Virus record (IMG/VR): IMGVR_UViG_3300044568_006268
Coordinates: 62,001-126,000 of that record
DNA from: a virus
Strand: one strand, 5' to 3'
Length of the DNA: 64,000 nt
Numbering within the stretch: position 1 is the stretch's first letter; every line of letters begins with the position of its first letter. The position numbers and the translations under genes were made by a program. The notes beneath the pieces are model-generated. The model made no database searches. It saw nothing but the letters and a program-made list of their open reading frames with translations, and was not told where the DNA came from. Below are positions 54,966-63,174 of the stretch, one piece after another.

Positions 54966-55169
54966 TTATTTCTTTTGTTCTAAGCCATCACTATAAGCCC
55001 AACGAATAGCTGAAAATACATCAGCAGCTAAAGGAGAATTAAATGTCGAACCTTTCATTGACAACCCGAATTTCTTAAATTGTTTAAATGCCTGAATAGC
55101 ATATTCTCTCGCTTCATCATCACCGGAAGATTCAATTAAATACTCGTCGTATGTTGGTAAGTTTTTCAT
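54966..55169 (-). CDS. capsid-targeted peptide, 67 aa
   Basis: MKNLPTYDEYLIESSGDDEA matches the targeting pattern, though the cut site is IES. The rest is helical (YAIQAFKQFKKFGLSMKG). It is the first gene of the internal-protein run. Confidence 0.64.
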   Translation of the reverse strand: MKNLPTYDEYLIESSGDDEAREYAIQAFKQFKKFGLSMKGSTFNSPLAADVFSAIRWAYSDGLEQKK

Positions 55170-55223
55170 TGTAGCAACTTCTTTTTTATTATGTATCTCA
55201 GACTCCCTCGATTAGCTATCGAA

Positions 55224-55592
55224 CTATTTCCCAGTTTTCTTCAAGTCCTGAGGCCCCGAGGAGGCTTTTTCCGCAGCCAACACCTCAACGGCACTAATCA
55301 AATCGACGACCTCTTGACAGTCCTCGTATTCCTCCTCTTCTACTCGATGGTCTAAAATCTTACCTAAAGCCGTAATAGCATCAGTCAATCGGATAGACAC
55401 CCATACTGACGAATAAGTTTCAATACACCAGATTTCCAAACACATATCGGTCGTACTCCGGAATTCTAACATCCGCTTACACCCGAGTACAATTTGACTA
55501 TGAATAAATGATTTATCTTTAATAGCATTCTCCACTTCATCCAATGTCTTACAATAGAGACGAGTCCACTTTTGTTCCTTAGTTATAACCAT
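55224..55592 (-). CDS. hypothetical protein, 122 aa, GC-richer
   Basis: A cysteine- and acid-rich soluble protein (VEEEEYEDCQEVVDLISAVE). The codon use is GC-richer than that of the genes on either side, hinting at a different origin. It ends in TAG. No family is recognised. Confidence 0.6.
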   Translation of the reverse strand: MVITKEQKWTRLYCKTLDEVENAIKDKSFIHSQIVLGCKRMLEFRSTTDMCLEIWCIETYSSVWVSIRLTDAITALGKILDHRVEEEEYEDCQEVVDLISAVEVLAAEKASSGPQDLKKTGK

Positions 55593-55690
55593 GTTCTACC
55601 GATGATTAAACCTGTCAGCAACCCTGCTAGATAGGTAATTAACATGAGCCTAATCCAGAAAGAAGGCGTTTTTACTTTTATGTGTATCAT
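55583..55690 (-). CDS. small membrane peptide, 35 aa
   Basis: MIHIKVKTPSFWIRLMLITY and a hydrophobic helix LAGLLTGLIIG. The end overlaps the start of the 122-aa gene. An ACATATAAT element lies just upstream. Confidence 0.5.
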   Translation of the reverse strand: MIHIKVKTPSFWIRLMLITYLAGLLTGLIIGRTWL

Positions 55691-55715
55691 ATTATATGTA
55701 TCGCATTACAACTGA

Positions 55716-56096
55716 TTAAGATGAGCAAGCGGTGTAGTACATGATACAAATAACAACCGCATGTAAGAATTGGTCGAATCCAAATAAAATCCAATGCCAT
55801 TTAGAGGCTGGAGATTGTACAATTGGAAACCATACATTCATCCGACCTTTCCATAAGTCAATCAGAAAATGCGATAACAATTGAAACATAACCAAATTAA
55901 ACCAAAGGGCGAAGGTCATCTGACCAAATGCTAATACAATAGCCATGAGGGTAGCATGAACGGCAGCATGGGCAAAGATAGGGAGTAGAGGCTTACCGAC
56001 AGCTTTAGCATTAAGCATCCAAGAGGTCGATAACCAAGTAAAGTCAGCTAAAAAGTGACAGAAGAAGAGGGCAATAAGTAAGTAGCAATTATCCAT
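55716..56096 (-). CDS. DUF3307-like membrane protein
   Basis: 126 residues with four hydrophobic segments. FFCHFLADFTWLSTSW, FAHAAVHATLMAI and LLSHFLIDLWKG have the histidine/aspartate spacing of the DUF3307 family. The biochemical role of the family is unknown. The gene is GC-richer than most here. Confidence 0.6.
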   Translation of the reverse strand: MDNCYLLIALFFCHFLADFTWLSTSWMLNAKAVGKPLLPIFAHAAVHATLMAIVLAFGQMTFALWFNLVMFQLLSHFLIDLWKGRMNVWFPIVQSPASKWHWILFGFDQFLHAVVICIMYYTACSS

Positions 56097-56726
56097 AGAG
56101 TATTAATTTATAGTAATTATATGAAGGCGCCGCGGATGAGTTTCGAGGGCCACTCGAATTCCCTGAAAAAAATTTTATGACAGTGATTTTAGGCCGAAAG
56201 TTTAACCAGTGTTAGGGTTGGGCTTTAGCCGGCCACAGATCTATTTCCAGAGCGAAAAGTGCCTGGAATTGCATGCCCACAGGGCCCGGCACAAATCCTC
56301 CGCGTCATTAACGCAACTCAGGGATCCTATGACCTGAGGCCTTTCTAGCTTCTCAAAAAGTCACCTCGGGAAAAGTTGATAGCTAGGTCACTTTCTCCAC
56401 TCTCTTCGACCTCGAGCTCTCTTAGGCTACTCGCCACCTTCTCTACCCTAATCCTCCCTTCTACTCCCTCAAGGTGTAGCACCTCTACTCTCCTACCCTA
56501 CTTCTACTCTTAAGGCTACCTACCTCTCTACCCCTCTACTCTCTTAGACCTTCCTCTACTAGCTACTACACTCTTATTGCCTATTTGCCTTTCTACTACG
56601 CTACGCTTACTCTATAAAGAGAGCCTACCTATACGTATGTAATGCACTCTATACGAGAGCCTCTATCTAGTGTGTAGTGTTAGGTAGTTATAACAGGTGA
56701 AGGTGGCAAGGGTAGGGAGTGATGTA

Positions 56727-56990
56727 GGAGTACGTACACTAGGGTGGTGGTAGAGCCTCGCTACCCTACGAGTGTTGTGGACTGGTAAGGTTAGAAGGCT
56801 GCTGACTGGTACGTACCTGAGTGGCTACCTGTCTGGTACGTGTCTGAGGTGACTGCCAGGGTCAACCTGGGTGGTCCTAGACAGTCCCTGGGATGACCTA
56901 GGAGTGGTCCTGGAGGTACGTACCTGGAGTACGTGTCTAGAAGTGGTCCTAGAGTGGTCCCTGGAGAAAGTTAATATATGGCCGTCTCGG
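56727..56990. repeat. GTACGT palindromes and GTGGTCC(T/C) repeats
   Basis: GTACGTAC at 56730-56738, GGTACGTACC at about 56809 and 56915, GTACGTGTCT twice, and at least four GTGGTCC copies between 56871 and 56990. The repeats share a 6-10-bp core and variable spacers. Confidence 0.6.
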
Positions 56991-57022
56991 AATGAACCTG
57001 GAGAAAGCCACTAAACCCCTCA

Positions 57023-57052
57023 AAGGCCATATATATTTGACTATATATGGCC
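57023..57052. repeat. inverted repeat around TATATATGGCC
   Basis: GGCCATATATA and TATATATGGCC flank a short spacer (TTTGAC) and make an almost perfect 11-bp inverted repeat, between the gene-free region and the next gene. A related TATATGGCC is near 56975. Confidence 0.65.
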
Positions 57053-57079
57053 TAAGATTCGATCAAATTAAAAAATCAC

Positions 57080-58168
57080 TTAGAATGGTTGATTTAGGAC
57101 CAAATTAGCGGTATCAAAGTTTTTGGCAAGTATATCACCTGCAACCATTTGTAAGTGTGTATCAGAATTGGCTTTTTTCTCAAAGCCATAATTATGTGAT
57201 GCGAAATCAGTTACTCCATTAATGACATCCCATACTGAAACTCCTGTTCTTAGATTAGCCTTTTGTTTGGCATTTAACTTAGTAGTATCTAAATTAGCAC
57301 CATGTATTCTATTATATGTGTTTTTATGGCCTTTGAAAAACATCTCTAACTCATTTTGTTGGATATTAGAGTTATTAAGGAGTAAATTAGCACCTTGCTC
57401 TAGCTCTAATAGTGAGGCAGGAGTATTAATAGCTTCAATAACCTTTTGGTTAAATGCGGTAGGTACGAAATTCATTTTTTCGATACGTTCCATATGCTCA
57501 TAAAATTCTTGCCATGTTCTTGCATCCATACTACGAAGATTGAAGGACTCATCGAATGCTCTTAAGACATTACCATTTGTACATACTAGACGGTCCATAT
57601 AAGGGTCAGCCTGGAGTCCATTTGCCGTTCTGGCCAAAGATATACCAGTTTGAAATACCTCATTGGATAGGTTTTCCACTTGGTGTTGATTACCTTGACC
57701 ATTAATTGCTCTTATATAGATATTACCATTTCCTTTATTGAAATCGGTTGAGGTAATTTCCAAATTATGAGTATTGGCTAGACGTTCGAAAGTATCAAAG
57801 TATGTTTCAGCAGAGATAATGGCTGAAGCACCTTCTTTTTGTATACGTGAGATAATACGATCGGGTGTAACTGCTATAGTTACTTGCATAGACTTGTTTT
57901 GGCCAATTGCATTTTTTAGGGAATTTAAAAACATTTGAGCTCCATCTTCACCTACTGATGAGGTAAGATTTTTTAATCCAGTTGAGGAGAATCCTACTAT
58001 CTGAAGTAAGTCTTTAATAGCTTGTCGGTCGACTCCTAATTTTAGACCATTGAATTCTACTAGGTCCATAGTAATAAATCTTAAATCCGTAAGAGCAATA
58101 GTTTTTCTTAGGGGTTGATTGCGTAGGCTGGTTTCTTTGAAATTAGCGTACTGTGCTTGTGATATCAT
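57080..58168 (-). CDS. hypothetical protein, 362 aa (DUF932-like size)
   Basis: A soluble protein with NGNVLRAFDESFNLRSMDAR and FASHNYGFEKKA. The length and the 'NG...FD' pattern recall DUF932/phage-plasmid primase-associated proteins, but the similarity is weak. The gene is the largest in the 57-63 kb stretch and ends at the border of the GC-rich gene-free region. Confidence 0.65.
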   Translation of the reverse strand: MISQAQYANFKETSLRNQPLRKTIALTDLRFITMDLVEFNGLKLGVDRQAIKDLLQIVGFSSTGLKNLTSSVGEDGAQMFLNSLKNAIGQNKSMQVTIAVTPDRIISRIQKEGASAIISAETYFDTFERLANTHNLEITSTDFNKGNGNIYIRAINGQGNQHQVENLSNEVFQTGISLARTANGLQADPYMDRLVCTNGNVLRAFDESFNLRSMDARTWQEFYEHMERIEKMNFVPTAFNQKVIEAINTPASLLELEQGANLLLNNSNIQQNELEMFFKGHKNTYNRIHGANLDTTKLNAKQKANLRTGVSVWDVINGVTDFASHNYGFEKKANSDTHLQMVAGDILAKNFDTANLVLNQPF

Positions 58169-58209
58169 ATTGAATGAATTTTTTTGTGTCCTGATGGACT
58201 AGTTATGTA

Positions 58210-58485
58210 TTACAGTTTCGGTGCTTCAACTTTGGTACTTGGTTTTAACTTAATAAAGTAGGATGTTTCCATCGTAGATACTCTAATAGATTTCTGACCA
58301 TTTGTTTCGTCAAATACAACTGCTTTTACCGCTTCATATCCTTTGCATAAGTCTCTTACAAGGCCGATTGCAATGATAGGTTCTTTCGCATTGTTTTGAA
58401 CCAATTGTTTGATTTTGAAATACTGATCTTTTCTTAAACGGTTAGTTACTGGAACCTCATCGTTAACACTTTCTGGTCTTGCCAT
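58210..58485 (-). CDS. hypothetical protein, 91 aa
   Basis: A basic soluble protein beginning MARPESVNDEVPVTNRLRKD. It shows a pattern of strands and one helix. No family is recognised. Confidence 0.6.
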   Translation of the reverse strand: MARPESVNDEVPVTNRLRKDQYFKIKQLVQNNAKEPIIAIGLVRDLCKGYEAVKAVVFDETNGQKSIRVSTMETSYFIKLKPSTKVEAPKL

Positions 58486-58524
58486 AGTTTTCTTATTTTA
58501 TATGATTAATTTGATAATTAGTTT

Positions 58525-58788
58525 TTAGTAAAAGTAGCCATTGTGAACAATTTGTATAGCTTGTTCGTATTGTTGACCGACTTTTTCTTGTCCTTCTGAA
58601 CCTAAGTAAGAAGGAGTAATTTCTAAGATGCATGTTCCTTTAACAGTATCGATACTCACTAACTTTGACCTTAAGGTAGCAGAATGATTATCTGGACCGA
58701 TTTTTCCTATTACGGATTGAAGGTCGTAAGCCATTCTGTTAATAGTTTGTTGTTGGTACTCAGCGAATTTTGAATCGGACATAAACAT
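58525..58788 (-). CDS. hypothetical protein, 87 aa
   Basis: A small soluble protein beginning MFMSDSKFAEYQQQTINRMA (starts at codon 1 or 3). It is first below promoter copy 15. No family is recognised. Confidence 0.6.
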   Translation of the reverse strand: MFMSDSKFAEYQQQTINRMAYDLQSVIGKIGPDNHSATLRSKLVSIDTVKGTCILEITPSYLGSEGQEKVGQQYEQAIQIVHNGYFY

Positions 58789-58801
58789 AATATGTGTTTT
58801 T

Positions 58802-58878
58802 AATTATAAGTAAATCTAATCATTTTAGGCGAAACTAGGAAATGATTTGTGCATTATTTTCAAAAAGTTATTAACAAT
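58802..58878 (-). promoter_or_regulatory. class A phage promoter, copy 15 (TAGATTTA subtype)
   Basis: TTGTTAATAAC and, downstream, TAGATTTAC on the minus strand. The middle box TTTCCTAG is present. Confidence 0.7.
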
Positions 58879-58930
58879 TGAGAGGTGTAGCATATCGATT
58901 TAATGCTCTTAATATTTACTCGGTGAGCAC
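58879..58930 (-). terminator. hairpin below the 96-aa gene
   Basis: GAGAGGTG (58879) and CACCTCTC (58929) form an 8-bp inverted repeat across about 40 nt, with inner sequence AAATATTAAGAGCATTAAA on the minus strand. It may end the transcript of the gene above. Confidence 0.45.
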
Positions 58931-58981
58931 CTCTCAATGTTAATTATCAGTTTACATATTGTAAGTGTTGAGGTTTACAAA

Positions 58982-59272
58982 TTATTTCACTAAGAACCTT
59001 GAAGCTCCAGTTCTTCTTGACTCAACGATTTCAGATAAAATGTTTTTGGTATTTACCACTTGTACGTAGTTTTTTCTAGCGTATAATTGAACAAATACTT
59101 TTCTAGACATATTAATGGTTTTCTCAACGATTGCGTTGGTAGTAGTCATTTGGATTGCATTTTCGTTTAAGGCAGTAATCTCGAAAATGTTGTTAGCACC
59201 ATTACGGATAATTTGACCTTTTGCAATTGTAGCGTTGATTGTTGTTTCTGAGGTAGTGTTGATTGTTGTCAT
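58982..59272 (-). CDS. hypothetical protein, 96 aa
   Basis: Rich in threonine, asparagine and isoleucine (MTTINTTSETTINATIAKGQ), basic at the C-terminus. First below promoter copy 16. No family is recognised. Confidence 0.6.
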   Translation of the reverse strand: MTTINTTSETTINATIAKGQIIRNGANNIFEITALNENAIQMTTTNAIVEKTINMSRKVFVQLYARKNYVQVVNTKNILSEIVESRRTGASRFLVK

Positions 59273-59293
59273 AATGAATAAGTTGTTGTTTTT

Positions 59294-59361
59294 AATTATA
59301 AGTAAATCTAATCATTATTGGCGATACTTGAAAATAAAAACTGTTAAATTTTTGTTAAAGT
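59294..59361 (-). promoter_or_regulatory. class A phage promoter, copy 16 (TAGATTTA subtype)
   Basis: TTTTCAAGTATCGC and TAGATTTAC with 24-nt spacing on the minus strand; the upstream box is TTTAACA-like. Confidence 0.7.
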
Positions 59362-59471
59362 TTTGAAACTTTTTTGGTCAGCCAGATTATCAAAAGGCAG
59401 GTAATAACACTAGCTATTACAAAGCCTAAGAATAAGCCCATGACCTGGATGGCTATAGTAAATGGATCCAT
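59355..59471 (-). CDS. small membrane peptide, 38 aa
   Basis: MDPFTIAIQVMGLFLGFVIA plus a hydrophobic run and a basic end. TAATG couples it to the gene above. Confidence 0.55.
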   Translation of the reverse strand: MDPFTIAIQVMGLFLGFVIASVITCLLIIWLTKKVSKL

Positions 59472-59845
59472 TAGTAGAAAAGAGATAAAAGGTTATTGTA
59501 ATCCGCAGGAGTAGACACTCTAAATGTCTTCATATCTGGTACACAAGTTCCTTTATAATCATCAGTACTGTACTTAGCTTTTGCAAGTTCCATTGCCTCT
59601 TCTTTAGTGTGAGCATATTCACTGTTCCAACCTCCACCTTCAAAGTTAAATAAGAATTCGTATTTAGCTGAGGTAGCCTTTTCTAATTGGTTGATGACGT
59701 CTTGATTTTCAGCCATTTGCTCGAGAATTTCGTTTTCCATTACATCAGATAATTCCATTACATTACACATAGCGTGCATATTAATGTTACGATTCTTAAG
59801 GATAATAATTCTTTCTAAAGCTGATTGTCTCTGTGCTTGTGTCAT
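59471..59845 (-). CDS. hypothetical protein, 124 aa
   Basis: A helical, methionine-rich N-terminal half (MHAMCNVMELSDVMENEILE) and a C-terminal part with FEGGGWNSEYAHTKEEAMEL. No family is recognised. Confidence 0.62.
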   Translation of the reverse strand: MTQAQRQSALERIIILKNRNINMHAMCNVMELSDVMENEILEQMAENQDVINQLEKATSAKYEFLFNFEGGGWNSEYAHTKEEAMELAKAKYSTDDYKGTCVPDMKTFRVSTPADYNNLLSLFY

Positions 59846-59969
59846 GATTATTTTATTTTGTTAAAGGTTTTATATAGTCGAAAAAAACTCGTTTTTAAGG
59901 AAATTCTTTGATTGATATTCAAATTACCGTGAATGGTATAAAAATGCTTTAATGCCATAATGTATATTA

Positions 59970-60320
59970 TTAGTTAATGAATGATCCGTTTTCGTCGATT
60001 AGGTTTAGGTTATCTAGAGTCTCATAACCAAGAGGAGTAATGTGCATGGTTCCATAAGCATCGGGAGACCAATAAGGATTACGGGTTTTGTTTCCGTCCT
60101 TGTCGATGTTAAATTTTTTCTCACCTTCTTGGATATTGACAAGACCTTTAGTAGATAGTGAAGCGAAAACTCCACCTCTTTTACTTTTAGGTATTGAACA
60201 GGCATCGTACACTGAGAAATCCCATAAGATAGATTCTCGTCCATTTTCATAGAAATCCGAGTAAGTAATAGATTTCAGAGCAAGTAGCTCGAGGTCGGTA
60301 AGGGTGATTGGAGTTGTCAT
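59970..60320 (-). CDS. hypothetical winged-helix-like protein, 116 aa
   Basis: ITLTDLELLALKSITYSDFY followed by a helix, SIPKSKRGGVFASLSTKGLV and a strand pair (AYGTMHITPLGYETL) suggest a small winged-helix fold and DNA binding. The call is tentative. It is first below promoter copy 17. Confidence 0.5.
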   Translation of the reverse strand: MTTPITLTDLELLALKSITYSDFYENGRESILWDFSVYDACSIPKSKRGGVFASLSTKGLVNIQEGEKKFNIDKDGNKTRNPYWSPDAYGTMHITPLGYETLDNLNLIDENGSFIN

Positions 60321-60335
60321 AACGTATTGTTTTAA

Positions 60336-60412
60336 TTTGATAAGTAAAACTAATCATTTTAGGCGACAAATGGAAATGTTTCGGCAACTATTTTTAGAAA
60401 GTTATTAACAAT
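60336..60412 (-). promoter_or_regulatory. class A phage promoter, copy 17 (TAGTTTTA subtype)
   Basis: TTGTTAATAAC, TTTCCATTTGTCG and TAGTTTTAC with 24-nt spacing on the minus strand. Confidence 0.72.
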
Positions 60413-60711
60413 TTAGAGTGGCCGAAGTTGTGAAAAACCAGGTAGTAGACTAGCTGATGTTGTACTAGGGTTGATAAAAGCCACAAAAAGCCAGACGGGA
60501 GTCTAGCTGGGTGTATAAAGGTGAATCGGATTTCGCTTCGCCGGTATTGTGGGTGAGCCATTAGGCCTTTCTGGTATTGGAGTACTTTGCATTTTATTGA
60601 CGACGGCGAGTATCGAACGAGCTCATCTATTACATTTTTGTCTGCTCGGTGGACTAGGAGTAATAATCTTTCATTGAAATGCTCCTCCTCGCACGGGTGC
60701 ACGATAGGCAC
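60394..60711 (-). CDS. doubtful 105-aa frame in a GC-richer region
   Basis: A frame that begins MPIVHPCEEEHFNERLLLLV and ends inside the promoter (LLITF), just as a false frame does over the RNA at 4559. The composition (GC-richer, many histidines and prolines) differs from its neighbours. Either an acquired gene or a non-coding RNA lies here. Confidence 0.3.
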   Translation of the reverse strand: MPIVHPCEEEHFNERLLLLVHRADKNVIDELVRYSPSSIKCKVLQYQKGLMAHPQYRRSEIRFTFIHPARLPSGFLWLLSTLVQHQLVYYLVFHNFGHSKLLITF

Positions 60712-60744
60712 ACATGTGCTGGAGTGGCTTACTTACTCGCTACC

Positions 60745-60969
60745 CTACTGCATGTTTCTAAAATCATCATCATTAGGTCCTTCTATTAGGATTCTTATTA
60801 CATGATATACGAATAGGCAGATAGCTATAGGCCATAATAAGATGAGATTGATACGTTCACTATTAGACTTGATTTGATATTCTTGTATAGCTGTAGACTT
60901 TAATATAAGTTCTGCTATGATAGAGACTATTGAGCCTATTACTAGATAGATGGAGATGTTGTATAACAT
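60745..60969 (-). CDS. membrane protein, 74 aa
   Basis: Two hydrophobic helices (ISIYLVIGSIVSIIAELIL and LILLWPIAICLFVYHVI) with an acidic tail EGPNDDDF. The function is unknown. Confidence 0.55.
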   Translation of the reverse strand: MLYNISIYLVIGSIVSIIAELILKSTAIQEYQIKSNSERINLILLWPIAICLFVYHVIRILIEGPNDDDFRNMQ

Positions 60970-61018
60970 TTTTATTATTTAGTGGTGGTAGGAATTTTTA
61001 TTTTGTGGCGAACGGTCG

Positions 61019-61480
61019 CTAGGATGACTTGGTAGCCGCGTTCCTGGAGAGCATTTCGTTGATAATTTTAACTTCGACTTGATGGTGGATGCTCTTCTTG
61101 TATTTAGTCGTTGACCATTTATGAGAACGGTCAACAAAGATGATTGGATTTGGTAGCTCCTTACCGGTAAATGGTTGATCGATATAATCGTCACCTAAAA
61201 ACCGGACTGATGTTGGATTGTCCTTCATCCAATTGAGAAATCCTTCTTCGGTATGATAAACTCCTATCTGGTCAACGGATCTCAATTCTAATAAGATAAC
61301 AGCTCTCTCTTCGACTGAGAGTACAGGTGCTAATTTATGAGGTCTTTCTGCGGATGGGTCGACATGTATTAAGACAACGAGTTTTTCGCAATGTGCTTTC
61401 GCATCGCCAAATAACTTAATGTAACCAGGATGTATCACATCAAAGGCACCGGCTACAAAGCCTACTTCGTATTTTTTCAT
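61019..61480 (-). CDS. cytidylyltransferase-like nucleotidyltransferase
   Basis: 153 residues. GFVAGAFDVIHPGYIKLFGD is the GxFDxxHxGH motif of the cytidylyl/adenylyl-transferase fold (TagD, RfaE, NMNAT types), and RSHKWSTTKYKK matches the second nucleotide motif. Substrates could be glycerol-3-phosphate, a sugar phosphate or NMN. An NMNAT role would fit the NAD genes at 16-21 kb. The stop is TAG. Confidence 0.8.
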   Translation of the reverse strand: MKKYEVGFVAGAFDVIHPGYIKLFGDAKAHCEKLVVLIHVDPSAERPHKLAPVLSVEERAVILLELRSVDQIGVYHTEEGFLNWMKDNPTSVRFLGDDYIDQPFTGKELPNPIIFVDRSHKWSTTKYKKSIHHQVEVKIINEMLSRNAATKSS

Positions 61481-61683
61481 AGATTTCTAGCTTTTAACAT
61501 GGCATCGGCTATCTTATAGCTTTCTGCGGCTCGGCTATCGTAGTTTGTTAACACTGAGCCATATTTTGCAGTAAATCCTTGCATTGCGGCTGCCGCAAAA
61601 TAATCTCTTAAGGACATGCCAGAATATTCTTCTTGTACAGTATCAGCTGGAAATGCGTTAGGGTTAGGTGGTTTTGTTTCCAT
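61477..61683 (-). CDS. hypothetical protein, 68 aa
   Basis: METKPPNPNAFPADTVQEEY and GMSLRDYFAAAAMQGFTA: the pattern of a short phage protein with a proline-rich start and a helical end, seen in many phages without a known role. ATGA overlap with the next gene. Confidence 0.62.
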   Translation of the reverse strand: METKPPNPNAFPADTVQEEYSGMSLRDYFAAAAMQGFTAKYGSVLTNYDSRAAESYKIADAMLKARNL

Positions 61684-61970
61684 TAAAATTTAATTTGATT
61701 GTTAGTAAATAGCTTTTCAGTTTGTCGAACGATGGCTTCTTCATAAGTTTCTTCTCGGTCCTTCTTCCACCATTTCGTATGTTTAACCATTTCTCGTTTA
61801 ACGATGTTTTCGTCACCTCGTTGTTCGGTTTCTAATGCGCCAAAGTTGACAAGTCCAGCTTCTAAATAGCCTAAATGTGCATATAGAGCAGGAGTGCCCA
61901 TATGGTCTCTTTTGGTTTTGAGTGTATTATAGCAATATTGCAAGTGGCTGAGAGTAAGTTTATTCTCCAT
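61683..61970 (-). CDS. hypothetical protein, 95 aa
   Basis: A charged helical protein beginning MENKLTLSHLQYCYNTLKTK. TAATG couples it to the gene below. No family is recognised. Confidence 0.6.
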   Translation of the reverse strand: MENKLTLSHLQYCYNTLKTKRDHMGTPALYAHLGYLEAGLVNFGALETEQRGDENIVKREMVKHTKWWKKDREETYEEAIVRQTEKLFTNNQIKF

Positions 61971-61973
61971 AAT

Positions 61974-62183
61974 TTATTTCTTGTTAGCGGGTTCGAATGT
62001 TGACGTATACCAATTTTTGTCGTATAAACCTTTTGGCCATTCTTTTGATTCGATTACAACACCTTGAAATTCTTTACTCGAGTAGTTGCAGGTAGTTTCA
62101 GTACACATAATTATAGTGTTACCTGATTTGTTTGTGTATAATTCTCCTTTTAGGAAAACTTTTCTTTCTATAAAATCTTCCAT
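61974..62183 (-). CDS. hypothetical protein, 69 aa
   Basis: A basic protein beginning MEDFIERKVFLKGELYTNKS with a CTETTC motif. No family is recognised. Confidence 0.6.
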   Translation of the reverse strand: MEDFIERKVFLKGELYTNKSGNTIIMCTETTCNYSSKEFQGVVIESKEWPKGLYDKNWYTSTFEPANKK

Positions 62184-62186
62184 ATC

Positions 62187-62762
62187 TTATTGGTTTTCGT
62201 CATAATATCCGTAATCTACTCCTGTGCAATCGACGCATCTATCGCATTGTTCTAAACATTGTTCGTCATAATCTACCTTATCGCCGCAATAGAAGTTTCT
62301 TTTGCGTTTGCTGTTTTCTAGCTTTTCAGTTTCATATTTAGTTAAAATCCATCTAACATTCGTTTCCGTATCTTTGCCTTCTAGGCCAGCTTCAACGATA
62401 TTGTATTGGTTGTAGCCGGCATTATAAGCTCTTCGCATTAACTCTAAAATATCTACATTGGTTAGGCTGAAAGTTTTTTGTGCTAATTTATAACCATCAA
62501 TAAATGATAGTTCATCTCCATATTGATTTCTTTCAACCGATGATAGTAAATAATTTTCAGCAAGTTTATCAAGTGTTTCTTGTTTAGGTTCTTCTAATGT
62601 AATTTCCTTCAATGATTGTAATTCTATAATACTTCGATTTCCAAAACCTATTTGTTTTAATTTTCGAGGTTCTATGTTAATAGCCTCTTCGAAAGTTATA
62701 TTAAATTGTTTAAAGGAATTTTCTAACCTTGCCGATATTTCTTGTTCGTTGTTATTTGTCAT
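62187..62762 (-). CDS. protein with an N-terminal alpha-CTD-like helix-hairpin, 191 aa
   Basis: Residues about 12-48 (FKQFNITFEEAINIEPRKLK and FGNRSIIELQSL) resemble the helix-hairpin of the RNA-polymerase alpha C-terminal domain (…fGkkSl.EI). The C-terminus has a Cys-rich stretch (CDRCVDCTGVDYGYYDENQ) that may bind zinc. It may contact DNA or RNA polymerase; the likeness is modest. Confidence 0.55.
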   Translation of the reverse strand: MTNNNEQEISARLENSFKQFNITFEEAINIEPRKLKQIGFGNRSIIELQSLKEITLEEPKQETLDKLAENYLLSSVERNQYGDELSFIDGYKLAQKTFSLTNVDILELMRRAYNAGYNQYNIVEAGLEGKDTETNVRWILTKYETEKLENSKRKRNFYCGDKVDYDEQCLEQCDRCVDCTGVDYGYYDENQ

Positions 62763-63174
62763 CTTCTATATCTTTAGGTCCACATTCACATGTTGTAGTG
62801 TGTCCACAATAGCATTTTATTTCGATTGTATCTTCGATGCAAGTACATGACTCTAATGCTGTATTGCAATCATTACATACTTTTGGCAGCCATTTGATGT
62901 TGGCAAGTATTTCTCTAGCTCTATCATTACTCTTTTTGAATAGCTCTTGACCTTTAAATTTGTCGATGAATTCTTTAAGTTTAGCCTTCTTGTCGTCGTT
63001 AAAGACTTCTTCGTGAGTAATTTCCCTTTTAGAAACTTTCGATTCTTCTTCATCTACTTCCGTGATAGATGAGATTTTGAAATTGTATCTTTTTATCCAA
63101 CTAGCTAATTCACTAGATTCCATTGTTGATACTGAACTACCAAATTCGGTAAAATATCTGACTGCTACTTTCAT
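62752..63174 (-). CDS. Cys-rich protein, 140 aa
   Basis: The C-terminal 45 residues hold about nine cysteines (CNDCNTALESCTCIED and CYCGHTTTCECG), consistent with one or two zinc sites. The N-terminal part is charged. It overlaps the gene below by 11 nt. No family is recognised. Confidence 0.62.
   Translation of the reverse strand: MKVAVRYFTEFGSSVSTMESSELASWIKRYNFKISSITEVDEEESKVSKREITHEEVFNDDKKAKLKEFIDKFKGQELFKKSNDRAREILANIKWLPKVCNDCNTALESCTCIEDTIEIKCYCGHTTTCECGPKDIEDDK

Larger units (their letters stand above)
56101..57060. other. 960-bp gene-free region, possible origin or packaging/regulatory region
   Basis: No coding frame is credible. GC content is visibly higher than in the flanks. 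The plus strand is C/T-rich from about 56390 to 56620 and G-rich from about 56690 to 56990. Palindromes such as GGTACGTACC occur twice, with several GTACGT copies. Strings around GTGGTCC and CCTGGAGAAAG repeat. An origin, a packaging site or a long non-coding RNA would fit; none is proven. Confidence 0.55.

Noticed and set aside
56101-56440. cluster of restriction-type 6-bp palindromes looking like a vector polylinker
   Set aside because: The number is close to what random sequence of balanced composition gives in this length; no vector sequence is recognised.
1593-61480. reassigned TAG codon (alternative genetic code)
   Set aside because: Genes end at TAG at 44914, 53806, 55224, 61019 and 63263 and frames are intact in the standard code.
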